The notes beneath the pieces are model-generated. The model did not search any database. It was not told where the DNA came from and saw only the letters and a list, made by a program, of their open reading frames with translations. Positions 44,070 through 53,300 of a stretch of DNA of 64,000 nucleotides are shown piece by piece (position 1 is the stretch's first letter; every line of letters starts with the position of its first letter). The position numbers were made by a program, and so were the translations under genes. Source of the stretch: Methylobacterium sp. DB0501 (GTDB lineage Bacteria; Pseudomonadota; Alphaproteobacteria; Rhizobiales; Beijerinckiaceae); the NCBI RefSeq assembly GCF_011043735.1, contig NZ_JAAKGV010000002.1, positions 295,908 through 359,907 of the forward strand, in the 5' to 3' direction.

Positions 44070-44408
44070 ATGCGTTTCCTCTCCCTCAGCACCCTGGGCT
44101 CCTGTTTCGGCCTCCTCCTCGCCACCGCGGCCGGCGCCTCCGAGCTGAATCCCCGCCAGGCCCACAGCCTCGATCTCGGCCCGGTGCGCGGCTCGGCCTA
44201 CTACACCGTCGAGAAGGACGGCCTGCGCGTCGTCGCCACCCTGGCGCCGTCGGATGCGGCCGCCGCCGCCCCGCTGCGGGTGATCACCACGCTCGCCTCC
44301 GACCAGGTCGTCAGCTTCTCGGTGCCCGGCACCCAGGACGGCGCCGCCGCCTCGGTGGCCTTCGCCCGCCGCGGCAACCGGGTCGAGGTCGCCTCGACCG
44401 GCTTCTGA
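44070..44408 (+). CDS. Small exported hypothetical protein
   Basis: From ATG 44070 the 112-residue product has a signal peptide (FLSLSTLGSCFGLLLATAAG, then AS) and a beta-rich mature part (LRVVATLAPSDAAAAAPLRV and VVSFSVPGTQDGAAASVAFA). No domain is recognised. It lies between divergent (left) and co-directional (right) genes, with 149 bp to the parvulin gene. Confidence 0.65.
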   Translation: MRFLSLSTLGSCFGLLLATAAGASELNPRQAHSLDLGPVRGSAYYTVEKDGLRVVATLAPSDAAAAAPLRVITTLASDQVVSFSVPGTQDGAAASVAFARRGNRVEVASTGF

Positions 44409-44557
44409 GCCGTCGCGCCCCGCGGATCACGGATTCGCGGGGTGCCGCCCCGGGCCTGCCGCTGCGGCGCGGGCGGCGCTTGTCTTGTCGGCCGATCTTT
44501 GCCACCTGTCCGCCGGTCTTCAGACCGACCTCGCGCACGGGCTCCAAGGATCACGCC

Positions 44558-45454
44558 ATGCCGACCTTCTCCCCCCTCTGGCGCAACGGCGCGCTCGCCC
44601 TCGGGCTGCTCCTGCCCGGCGCGGCGCTCGCCCAGGCGCCGGCCCCCGCCGCCGCTCCTGCCGCCGCCCCGACCCCCGCCCAGTCGCCCGATACGGTCGT
44701 CGCCAAGGTGAACGGCGCCCCGATCACCGCCGGCGACCTCGCGGTGGCGGCCGACGATCCGGCGCTGTCGCTCCCCGGCGTCGACGACGCGCAGAAGAAG
44801 GGTCTCCTCGTCGATTACATGGTCGACCTGAAGATCGGCGCCCAGGCCGCCGAGAAGGCCAAGATCGCCGACAACCCGGACTTCGTCCGCAAGCTCACCT
44901 ATTTCCGCGACAAGCTCCTCCTCGACGAGTACCTGGAGCGCGAGGCCAAGAAGGCGGTGACGCCGCAGGCCGAGCGGGCGCTCTACGACGAGACCGTCAA
45001 GGCGATGAAGCCCGAGGAGGAGGTGCATGCCCGGCACATCCTCGTCGACAACGAGGCCGAGGCCAAGAAGATCGCCGCGCGCCTGAAGGCCGGCGAGGAC
45101 TTCGCCAAGGTGGCGTCCGAAACCTCGAAGGATCCCGGCTCGAAGGCCGAGGGCGGCGATCTCGGCTGGTTCACCAAGGAGCGGATGGTCGCGCCCTTCG
45201 CCGACGCGGCGTTCAAGCTCGAGGCCGGCAAGATCTCCGATCCCATCAAGACCCAGTTCGGCTGGCACGTCATCAAGGTCGAGGAGAAGCGCACCAAGCC
45301 GGTGCCGAGCTTCGACGAGATGAAGGAGCAGGTCGAGGCCTACCTCACCCGCAAGACGCAGCAGGACCTCATCACCAAGCTGCGCGAAGGCGCCAAGATC
45401 GAGAAGACCGCGGCGGCCCCCGCGGTGGCCCCGAAGGCGGACGAGAAGAAGTAA
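44558..45454 (+). CDS. Periplasmic parvulin-type peptidylprolyl isomerase
   Basis: The 298-residue product has a signal peptide (LALGLLLPGAALAQA), an Ala/Pro-rich linker, a SurA-like N-terminal helical domain (VVAKVNGAPITAGDLAVAAD) and the parvulin PPIase domain. That domain shows VHARHILVDNEAEAKKIAAR, GGDLGWFTKERMVAPFADAA and TQFGWHVIKVEEKR. It should help fold outer-membrane or periplasmic proteins. A strong intrinsic terminator follows 22 bp after the stop. Confidence 0.95.
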   Translation: MPTFSPLWRNGALALGLLLPGAALAQAPAPAAAPAAAPTPAQSPDTVVAKVNGAPITAGDLAVAADDPALSLPGVDDAQKKGLLVDYMVDLKIGAQAAEKAKIADNPDFVRKLTYFRDKLLLDEYLEREAKKAVTPQAERALYDETVKAMKPEEEVHARHILVDNEAEAKKIAARLKAGEDFAKVASETSKDPGSKAEGGDLGWFTKERMVAPFADAAFKLEAGKISDPIKTQFGWHVIKVEEKRTKPVPSFDEMKEQVEAYLTRKTQQDLITKLREGAKIEKTAAAPAVAPKADEKK

Positions 45455-45476
45455 GCCTCGACCTCGGTCGAAGGAA

Positions 45477-45509
45477 AGCCCCCGGAAGCCGCGCTTCCGG
45501 GGGCTTTTT
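45477..45509 (+). terminator. Intrinsic terminator of the parvulin gene
   Basis: A perfect 12-bp stem (AGCCCCCGGAAG / CTTCCGGGGGCT) with a 5-base loop is followed by five T. It is a textbook rho-independent terminator. Confidence 0.92.
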
Positions 45510-45538
45510 GCCGAGAAGTCGTGCCGACCGCGATCACG

Positions 45539-45618
45539 CGACGGATGTCCCACCCTCCTGGCCATTCCGGGCTCCGCTGCGCGGCCCAGGCATGACCGGG
45601 AGGGTGGGACATCCGTCG
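45539..45618. repeat. 80-bp inverted repeat with nested REP-like core
   Basis: Perfect 20-bp arms (45539-45558 and 45599-45618, CGACGGATGTCCCACCCTCC and its complement) enclose a degenerate copy of the GC-rich palindrome seen at 28535. The whole unit could extrude as a cruciform. It lies between convergent genes and may act as a bidirectional terminator or be a small non-autonomous element. Confidence 0.75.
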
Positions 45619-45681
45619 GGCCGGTTCTCGTCAGTGCAAGATCCGGGACGGGAGGGCGGTACCGGCCCGCCCCCGGCCTTC

Positions 45682-47601
45682 CTACCGCAGCACCTGCGAC
45701 AGGTTCGGCCCCCGCAACGCCGCCAGCGCCGCCATCCGCACCGGCGCGTTCGGCGCGCCGTACAGGTCGTAGCCGCCCTTCCGCTGCACGATCTCGAAGT
45801 AGAACCGCTCCTCGAACGGCGTCGTGTAGAATTGCAGGAACTCGCCCTCGCCGACCCGGTCGTAGAGGATGCTCAACGACTGCATCCGCGTGATGGTCGC
45901 GTCGTCGAGGCCGAAGCGGGCCGCCACGTCGTCGTAGTAATTGGCCGGGATCGGCAGCAGCGTCGCGCCGGCGGCCTTCAGGCGTTCGGCCGCCGCGAAG
46001 ATGTCGTGCGTCTCGAGCGCGATGTGGTGGACGCCGGCCCCCGCGAAGCTCGTCACCAGGCGGGCGGTGGCGGTGTTGCGGCTCTCCGAGATGTTGAGCG
46101 GCAGCCGCATGGTGCGCTCGGCGTTCGACATCGCCTTGCTGCGCACCAGCCCATAGGGGTCGGGCAGTACCACCACGTCCTCGGGCTCGAGGCCCAGCAC
46201 CGCGCGGTAGAACAGCACCCAGGAATCGAGCTGGCCCTCGGGCAGGGCCTGGGCGACGTGGTCGACCCGGGTGAGCAGGCCGGCCGGCTCCGCGCCCTCG
46301 TCCATCACGAAGTCGCGCTCGAAATCGCCCCCGGTCTGGGGATCGGTGAGGATGATCAGGCTGCCGTCGGGCGCGCGGATCGACGGGAAGGTATTTTCGT
46401 CCGGCCCGATCCGGCCGCCGAAGCGGGCCGCGCCATAGCTCTCGGCCCGGCCGAGGGCCGCCAGCGCATCGTCGGTGGCGATAGCCTGGGCGCAGACCGA
46501 GGGGCCGTGCATCAGGAAGTAGGACGACGCGAAGGAATCCGGCTCGCGGTTGAGCACGATGCGGATCTCGCCCTGGCCGTAGAGCGTCACCGCCTTGCTG
46601 CGGTGCCGGCCCAGGCGGGTGAATCCGAGCTGGCCGAGCAGGTGCGCCAGCGCGCCCTCGCAGCGCTCGTCCACCGCCACCTCGATGAAGCGGTGGCCGG
46701 TGATGGAGGGCGGCAGCGGCGGATCGAACAGCTCGACCCGGCGGCGGGGCCGGCGCGCGGGGGCGGGACCTTGCGCCGCCGCCTCCTCGGTGCGGCGCAC
46801 CCGCTCCTCCAGGAACAGCAGCGAGCGGTGGCCGTCGGCGGCGGTCTGGCGCGGGGGCGCGGCCCGCATCTCGTCGTTGAAGATCTCGAGCGAGATCGTG
46901 CCGGTATAGCCGCAGGCCAGAACCGCCTGGAGGAAGCCCGGCACGTCGAGATCGCCCTGGCCCGGCAGGCAGCGGAAATGGCGGCTGAGCGTCAGCGGGT
47001 TCATGCCGATGCGCGGCGCGTCGGCGAGCTGGACGAAGAACACCCGCTGGCCCGGGAGGTTGGCGATGCCCGACCAGTCGTCGGGAAGCGCCAGGGTGTG
47101 GAAGCTGTCGAGGATCAGGCCGAGATGCGGGTGGTTCGCCCGCTCGACGATGCTCCAGGCCCGGTCGAAGGTGCGCACCCGGGTGCCCCAGGACAGGGCC
47201 TCGAAGCCGATCTTCAGTCCGCGCTTCGCCGCCCGCTCGGCGAGCTGGTAGAGCTGGTCGGCCATCCGGGCATCGTCGTCGGAGACCTCGGTGCCGACGT
47301 TGGAGCAGACCAGGATCAGCGGCGCGCCCAAGTCCTCCATCAGGTCGAACTTGCGCTCGGCCCGGTCGAGGTTGCGCTTCAGTTGCTCGTCCGACACGCC
47401 CTCGAAATCGCGGAACGGCTGAAACAGGTCGATCGAGAGGCCGAGGTCTGAGGCGTAGCGGCGCACGTCGCGGGCGGCGCCGGTGTGGAACAGGAGATCG
47501 TTCTCGAAGATCTCGACGCCGTCGAAGCGCGCCGCCGCGATCGCCTCCAGCTTCTCGATCAGCGTGCCGCTCAACGACACCGTGGCGATCGCCTTCCTCA
47601 T
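45682..47601 (-). CDS. quiC: 3-Dehydroshikimate dehydratase fused to HPPD-like domain
   Basis: The 639-residue bifunctional protein has an N-terminal xylose-isomerase-like TIM barrel (FDGVEIFENDLLFHTGAARD, LGLILDSFHTLALPDDWSGI, GYTGTISLEIFNDEMRA). The C-terminal half is related to 4-hydroxyphenylpyruvate dioxygenase, with iron ligands His in VDHVAQAL and VHHIALETHDIF and Glu in RFYFEIVQRKGGYD. The architecture is that of QuiC1-type dehydratases, which convert dehydroshikimate to protocatechuate in quinate/shikimate catabolism. It is divergent from aroE and a transporter gene, consistent with one pathway. Confidence 0.92.
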   Translation of the reverse strand: MRKAIATVSLSGTLIEKLEAIAAARFDGVEIFENDLLFHTGAARDVRRYASDLGLSIDLFQPFRDFEGVSDEQLKRNLDRAERKFDLMEDLGAPLILVCSNVGTEVSDDDARMADQLYQLAERAAKRGLKIGFEALSWGTRVRTFDRAWSIVERANHPHLGLILDSFHTLALPDDWSGIANLPGQRVFFVQLADAPRIGMNPLTLSRHFRCLPGQGDLDVPGFLQAVLACGYTGTISLEIFNDEMRAAPPRQTAADGHRSLLFLEERVRRTEEAAAQGPAPARRPRRRVELFDPPLPPSITGHRFIEVAVDERCEGALAHLLGQLGFTRLGRHRSKAVTLYGQGEIRIVLNREPDSFASSYFLMHGPSVCAQAIATDDALAALGRAESYGAARFGGRIGPDENTFPSIRAPDGSLIILTDPQTGGDFERDFVMDEGAEPAGLLTRVDHVAQALPEGQLDSWVLFYRAVLGLEPEDVVVLPDPYGLVRSKAMSNAERTMRLPLNISESRNTATARLVTSFAGAGVHHIALETHDIFAAAERLKAAGATLLPIPANYYDDVAARFGLDDATITRMQSLSILYDRVGEGEFLQFYTTPFEERFYFEIVQRKGGYDLYGAPNAPVRMAALAALRGPNLSQVLR

Positions 47602-47700
47602 CGCGTTCTCCCCTCCGCTTGTCCGCCGGCTCTCCATCGCAAACGGGGCCGGCTCCGTCGAGCCCGAAGCGGGGACCGGGCAGCCTCCCGCCTTTCGCGC

Positions 47701-47725
47701 TTGACATGAACGTACTGGTTAGTAC
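47701..47725. promoter_or_regulatory. Promoter-operator of the quinate/shikimate locus
   Basis: A perfect TTGACA at 47701-47706 is followed by the perfect inverted repeat GTACT-GGTT-AGTAC at 47712-47725, which would sit between the -35 and -10 boxes of the aroE-type gene. The repeat resembles TetR-family operators and shares a near-identical 13-mer with 32118-32130. Confidence 0.55.
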
Positions 47726-47787
47726 ATTTGGATTCAAGCGCGTCGAATCGCGCCATCCGAGGAACGCTGTCGAGAGGAGCCCGCGTC

Positions 47788-48651
47788 ATGGGCGCTGCCC
47801 CCACTTCCGTCCTGGCCGGCCTGATCGGCAACGGCATCCAGGCCTCCCGCACCCCGGCGATGCACGAGCACGAGGGCGACGCGCAGGGCCTGCGGCTCCT
47901 CTACCAGAAGATCGACCTGGAGCGCCTGAGCCTCGGCGCCGACGCGTTGCCCGAGCTTCTGACCGCCGCCGAGCGGATGGGCTTTTCGGGCCTCAACATC
48001 ACCCATCCGTGCAAGCAGGCGGTGCTCGCCCATCTCGATGCGCTGTCGCCCGACGCGGCGGCCTTGGGGGCCGTCAACACCGTGGTCCTGCGCGACGGCA
48101 AGCGGGTCGGCCACAACACCGACTGGTGGGGCTTCGCCGAGGCGTTCCGGCGCGGCCTGCCGGACGTGACGCTGGATCGCGTCGTGCAGCTCGGCGCCGG
48201 CGGTGCCGGCGCGGCGGTGGCCCACGCGCTGCTGACCCTCGGCGTGAAGGACCTCGTCCTCAACGACATCGACCCGGCCCGGGCCGTTTCGGTCGCGTCC
48301 TCCCTGTGCGAGCGCTTCGGCGCCGGCCGGGCGCGGGCCTGCACCGACCTCGCCGCCGAGGTGGCGGCGGCCAACGGTCTCGTCCATTGCACGCCGACCG
48401 GCATGGACAAGTATCCGGGCCTGCCGCTGCCGGCCGAGTATCTCCATCCCACGCTGTTCGTCGCCGAGATCGTCTATTTCCCGCTCGAGACCGCGCTCCT
48501 GCGCGAGGCGCGGCGGATCGGCTGCCGCACCCTCGACGGCGGCGGCATGGCGGTGTTCCAGGCGGTCGAGGCCTTCCGCCTCATCACCGGCCTGACCCCG
48601 GATCCGGAGCGGATGCTCCGCCACTTCGCCGAGCTCGGCCGGACGGCCTGA
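47788..48651 (+). CDS. Shikimate/quinate dehydrogenase (catabolic AroE homologue)
   Basis: The 287-residue product has the substrate-binding start LIGNGIQASRTPAMHEHEGD, the motif GFSGLNITHPCKQAVLAHLD with catalytic Lys and NTVV, the Rossmann loop QLGAGGAGAAVAHAL and the C-terminal LDGGGMAVFQAVEAFRLITG. The ASRTP in place of the usual SxSP, and its position between quiC and a transporter, point to a catabolic (quinate/shikimate) enzyme rather than the biosynthetic AroE. ATG 47788 follows GAGAGGAG. Confidence 0.92.
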   Translation: MGAAPTSVLAGLIGNGIQASRTPAMHEHEGDAQGLRLLYQKIDLERLSLGADALPELLTAAERMGFSGLNITHPCKQAVLAHLDALSPDAAALGAVNTVVLRDGKRVGHNTDWWGFAEAFRRGLPDVTLDRVVQLGAGGAGAAVAHALLTLGVKDLVLNDIDPARAVSVASSLCERFGAGRARACTDLAAEVAAANGLVHCTPTGMDKYPGLPLPAEYLHPTLFVAEIVYFPLETALLREARRIGCRTLDGGGMAVFQAVEAFRLITGLTPDPERMLRHFAELGRTA

Positions 48652-48728
48652 CCTCGCCCGAAAATCCGAACAAATGCGGCCCGAGCCAACGGGCCCGTCT
48701 CCTCCCTCTCTCCCTCAGGAAACGCCCG

Positions 48729-50066
48729 ATGACCTCCTCCGTCTTTCCGGCGGCCGCTGCCGCGGTCGCCGCGCCCGAAGCCGTGAAGGCTCCGAAGAAG
48801 GCCGCGCTCGCGAGCTGGATCGGCAGCGCGGTCGAGTATTACGACTTCTTCATCTACGGCACCGCCGCGGCGCTGATCTTCCCGAAACTGTTCTTCGCGC
48901 CCAACAACCCGCAGGCGGCGGCGATCGCCTCGTTCGCGACCTTCGGCGTCGCCTACATCACCCGGCCGCTCGGCGCCGTGGCGCTCGGCCATATCGGCGA
49001 CCGCTTCGGCCGCAAGAAGGTTTTGACCTTCACGCTGCTGCTGATGGGTCTCTCGACCTTCATGATCGGCTGCCTGCCGACCTACGACCAGCTCGGCATC
49101 CTGTCGCCGATCCTGCTCGTCATCGCCCGCCTGCTCCAGGGCATCTCGGCCGCCGGCGAGCAGGCCGGCGCCAATTCGATGACCCTCGAACACGCGCCCG
49201 CCGACAAGCGCGCCTTCTTCACCAGCTTCACCTTGAGCGGCACGCAGGCGGGGCTGATCCTCGCGACGCTGGTCTTCCTGCCGATCACGCAGCTGCCCGA
49301 GGCGCAGATGCTGTCCTGGGGCTGGCGCATCCCGTTCTTCCTCAGCGCCCTCGTGGTCGCGGTCGGCTTCTGGGTCCGCCGCACCCTGCCGGAGACCCCG
49401 GTCTTCGAGAAGGAGCAGCAGGCGCACAGCCTCGAGAAGGAGGGCCTGCCGGTCGCAGTGCTGTTCCGCACGCAATGGGCCGACGTGCTGCGGGTGATCT
49501 TCGCCGCGCTGGTCTCGGTGGTGAGCACGATCTTCAGCGTCTTCACCCTGTCCTACGCCGTCAACACGATGAAGATCGACCGGTCGATGATGCTGACCGT
49601 GCTGATCCTGGCCAACATCGTGGCGCTCGGCGCGATCCCGGCCTTCGCGGCGCTCGCCGACCGGATCGGCCGCCGCCCGGTCTTCATCTTCGGCGCCCTC
49701 GGCTCCGCGGCGCTGATCTGGCCCTACATGTGGGCGATCAGCCAGGGCAACCTGCCGCTCATCTTCTGCTTCGGCGTCCTGCTCTCGGGCGTGGTCTACA
49801 GCGCCGCCAACGGGGTGTGGCCGTCACTCTACGGCGAGATGTTCGACACCAAGGTCCGGCTGTCGGGCATGGCGATCGGCACCCAGATCGGCTTCGCGCT
49901 GGGCGGCTTCGCCCCGGTCATCAGCGCCGCGCTCCTCGGCGACGGCCCGACCGGCTGGGTCCCGGTCGCCGCCTTCGTCACCGCCACGGCGGCGATCGCC
50001 GCGGTGTCGATCTTTACGGCGCGGGAGACCTACCGCACCCCGATGGAACTGCTGGGCAAGCGCTGA
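48729..50066 (+). CDS. MFS metabolite:proton symporter, ShiA-like
   Basis: The 445-residue transporter of the metabolite:H+ symporter group shows ASWIGSAVEYYDFFIYGTAA, the loop GHIGDRFGRKKVLTFTLLLM and LLQGISAAGEQAGANSMTLE. This subfamily includes ShiA, KgtP and ProP. The genomic context with dehydroshikimate dehydratase and a dehydrogenase argues for shikimate or quinate uptake. It lies 77 bp after the dehydrogenase gene. Confidence 0.9.
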   Translation: MTSSVFPAAAAAVAAPEAVKAPKKAALASWIGSAVEYYDFFIYGTAAALIFPKLFFAPNNPQAAAIASFATFGVAYITRPLGAVALGHIGDRFGRKKVLTFTLLLMGLSTFMIGCLPTYDQLGILSPILLVIARLLQGISAAGEQAGANSMTLEHAPADKRAFFTSFTLSGTQAGLILATLVFLPITQLPEAQMLSWGWRIPFFLSALVVAVGFWVRRTLPETPVFEKEQQAHSLEKEGLPVAVLFRTQWADVLRVIFAALVSVVSTIFSVFTLSYAVNTMKIDRSMMLTVLILANIVALGAIPAFAALADRIGRRPVFIFGALGSAALIWPYMWAISQGNLPLIFCFGVLLSGVVYSAANGVWPSLYGEMFDTKVRLSGMAIGTQIGFALGGFAPVISAALLGDGPTGWVPVAAFVTATAAIAAVSIFTARETYRTPMELLGKR

Positions 50067-50094
50067 CACCCTGAATCCCCCGTATCTGCCCCCT

Positions 50095-50240
50095 CCCGGG
50101 TCACTCCGGGGCCGCCAAAGCGGGGCCCGGACTCCAGACACGCAAGTGGTTCAAGACGAGGCGGAACGGTCAAAGCTCCGTTCTGCTCCACCTGCGATCC
50201 TGGATTCTGGGCTCTCGCCTTCAGCGAGCCCCGGGATGAC
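50095..50240. repeat. Two REP-like palindromes after the symporter gene
   Basis: A copy related to the genome's GC-rich palindrome lies at about 50192-50240 (GGATTCTGGGCTC...GAGCCCCGGGATGACC), and a weaker one at about 50095-50135. They occupy the gap between the symporter and the convergent autotransporter gene. Confidence 0.5.
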
Positions 50241-50281
50241 CCTGAGAGGGTGGAGACGGCTCCGAATAGGATTTAAAATAA

Positions 50282-50315
50282 AGGACCGCCGCCTCGTCAC
50301 CGAGGCGGCGGTCCT
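50282..50315 (-). terminator. Intrinsic terminator of the autotransporter gene
   Basis: A perfect 15-bp stem (50282-50296 with 50301-50315) and a 4-base loop, read on the minus strand, is followed by a T-rich run (CTTTATTTTAAA). It lies about 20 bp after the autotransporter stop. Confidence 0.9.
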
Positions 50316-50334
50316 GTTTCCGTTTCAACTCTTA

Positions 50335-53300
50335 TCAGAACCGATACGTGAAGTTCCCCTTCACCGCATGGTCCTGCGCCCGCTCGCCGGCCTGGCCGGT
50401 ATAGGACACGCCGAGCGTCGCCGCGGATGACACCGCCCAGTCGATCCCGGCTTGCGCCACCACCGCGTCGCGGTTGATCGGCACGCCGGCGACCAGGAAG
50501 CCGGTCTGGCCGGCCCCGAAGGCGAGGAGGGCCTTCGGCACCACGTCGCCATAGGCCCGGCGCCAGCCGACGAGGCCGGTGAGGGATATGGGCAGGTCGG
50601 CCGAGAGCCGGGTCGAGCCGCGCAGCCCCACCGTGGTGGCGGCGAGGTCGTTGTCGCGGCCGAGGCCGGAAAGCACCGCCGGGCCGCCGCGCTCGGTGAA
50701 GGCGTCCTGGCCGATGCGGATGGCGGCCGCGCCGACGAAGGGCTCGATGACGGCCGCCCCGAACGCCACCCGGTAGCCGACCTCGCCGAAGACCTGCGCG
50801 GTGAGGCCGCCGTAGCGGGCATTCAGGCCCTGGCCGAAGCCCGGCGCCAGGATGCTGCGCCGGAGCGACAGGCTGTTGCCCCCGGCGACGCCGCCGAAGC
50901 GCAAGGAGACCGGCCCGAGGGTCGTGCCGGCATAGAGGCCGCCGAAGCCGCTCTCGATCACCCCCGAGGAGGCGCGGCCGGTCGCGTCGAGGCTGGTGTT
51001 GGTGTAGCCGCCGGCGACGCCGAGGCGCCAGCCGCCGGGCACCCTGCCGAGATCCATCCGGGTGTCGGCGCCGAGCACGAAGCCGCTGATCTGACGCGAC
51101 AGCGAGGCGGCGTTGCCGTCGCTCCGCGTGCGGCCGAAGGCGCCGAAGCCCTGGCCCCAGACCGCGTAAGGCCGTGGCTCGACCAGTTGCGCCGGAACCT
51201 GGACCGGCGGTGCGGCCCGGCCCGGCAGGTCGGCCGAGTAGGCCGCCGGCAGGCTGGGAGCCGAGACGCCCGGGAACACCGGAGCGTCCGACAGGTCGCC
51301 GCGGCGCAGGCGGTCGAGGATCGCCTCGCGGACGAAGAAGGCGGTCTCGAACTGCGCCGTCACCGCGCTGGCATGGACCTCGCCCGACAGGGAGGCGAAG
51401 GCGGAGCGGGCCGCGGCCGGATCGGTGTTGACCAGCACGGTCTCGTAGAGCGCGTTGCCGGTGCCGAGGGCCTCGATCGCCCCGCCCGTCACCGCCTGGT
51501 TGCGGGTGGCGCCGACCGACGCGAAGGTGGTGGCGTTGCGCCCGAGCGTCAGGCCGACGCTGTCGGCGCTGTAATCGAGGCTCGCCCCGATGAAGGTGTA
51601 GCCCGGCGTCACGGCATCGAAACGCCCGACGACGCCGTTCGACGCCTGCAGGATGACGTTGCGCTGACCGAGCAGGCTCCGCAGGGCGCCGGGGCTCAGG
51701 CTGTCCGCCCCCTCGGACGCGACCGTCACCGTGCCGCCCTCGATCCGCGCCCCGCCGGAGACGACGTCGACCCGGTCGCTCCGACGACCGGGTGCGACCT
51801 CGACCGCGAAGCGCGAGCCCTGGGCGAAGCTGAGGTCGCCGAACATCAGCAGCCTGCCGCGACCGCCGGTGCCGGGCGAGAGGGTTCCGCCGGAGCGGAC
51901 GTTGACGGCGCCGAGCAAGCCGTCGCCGCCGAGCGTGCCGCCGGCATTGACGTTGGTGACCGATCTCACCGACCCATCGACGGCCAGAAGGCCGCCATTC
52001 ACCTCCGTCGCGCCGCTATAGGTGTTGAAGCCGGTCAGGATCAGGGTGCCGTCGCCGGCCTTGGTCAGGCCGCCCTGGTAGGTGCGGCTCAGGAAGGCCC
52101 GGTCGCGCGCCTCGCGCCAGGTGTACTCGGTCTGCTGGTCGGCGGTGGCGCCCGCCGGCAGGCCGTTGCTCCAGCCGCGGGCGGCCTTGTCGCGCAGCCA
52201 GGTCGCGTGCTCGGCGCTGTCCTCGACCTGGCGCTGGCGCAGGGCCGCATCCGAGATGTCGTTCGACCAGGTGTCGACCGTGCCGCCCGGGAGGGTGGCG
52301 GTGAAGCGGCCGAGGAACTGGCCCGGGCCGTTCATGGCACGGCCGAGGTCGATCTTGCCCCAGCCGAAGGTCTCGTTCGGCGCGTCCGGATTGCCGAAGC
52401 CCAGATGGGTCGCGGTGGTGAGCAGCACGTCGCGCGCCTGCTCGTTGCTCATGTAGGGGAAGCGCTCCATCACCAGCGCCAGCGCGCCGGTGACGTGGGG
52501 CGCCGACATCGAGGTACCGCTCTTGGTGCCGTAGCCGGCAACCCCCGCGGTCGAGGTGACGGTGCTCAGGATGCCGCGGCCGGGTGCTGCGATGCACCAG
52601 TACTTGGCGAGCCCGCAGCGGTTGAACGCCGTGCCGTCGTCGATGGTCAGGCCGGAGGCCGCGATCCAGCGCGATTCCAGGTCGGGCTCGAAATAGGGCA
52701 GGGCGGCCCGCACGGTCGGGTTGTTCACCCCGGCATTGCCGGCGGCGAAGACCATGACGGTGCCGTTCTGCCGGGCGGTCTCGGCCACCGCGTCGAGCCA
52801 GTCGAGCCGGCCCTGGAACTTGGCATAGCCGGCCGCCACCCCCGCGAGGGTGTTGTAGTTCTCGGAGGGCGGCGGGCTGCCCCAGGACGAGTTGATCACC
52901 CGCGCGCCGGACGCCGCCAGGTTGCCGTAGGCGGCCTTGAAGTAGTTGTAGTCCTGGTTGGCGCCGTAGATCGAGGAATCGGTGGCGTTGGTGTTGGTGG
53001 CGAGCAGGCTGGCGCCGAAGGCGACGCCGTGCATGCCGGTGCCGTCGCGGCGCGCCACGATCGTGCCGTCGACATGGGTGCCGTGATCGTCGTTGACGCC
53101 CCGGATCCAGGTGCCCGGCACCGAGAACGGGCTGCCGGCCGCGAACAGGTCGCTGCGCACGCCCGCGGCGGTCTCGTAGCGGTAGCCGTTCGCCAGGTAG
53201 GTGCCCTGGACGGTGAGCGGCGTCACCTGGCCGGCGAATTCCGGATGGGTGGCGAGGAAGCCCGAATCGACCGAGCCGACCACGATACCGCGGCCGGTGA

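Noticed and set aside
44201..47737. Minus-strand open frame of over 1100 codons
   Set aside because: It spans the parvulin gene and quiC in a wrong frame. Both real genes have clear domains, and this translation is low-complexity Arg/Gly-rich.
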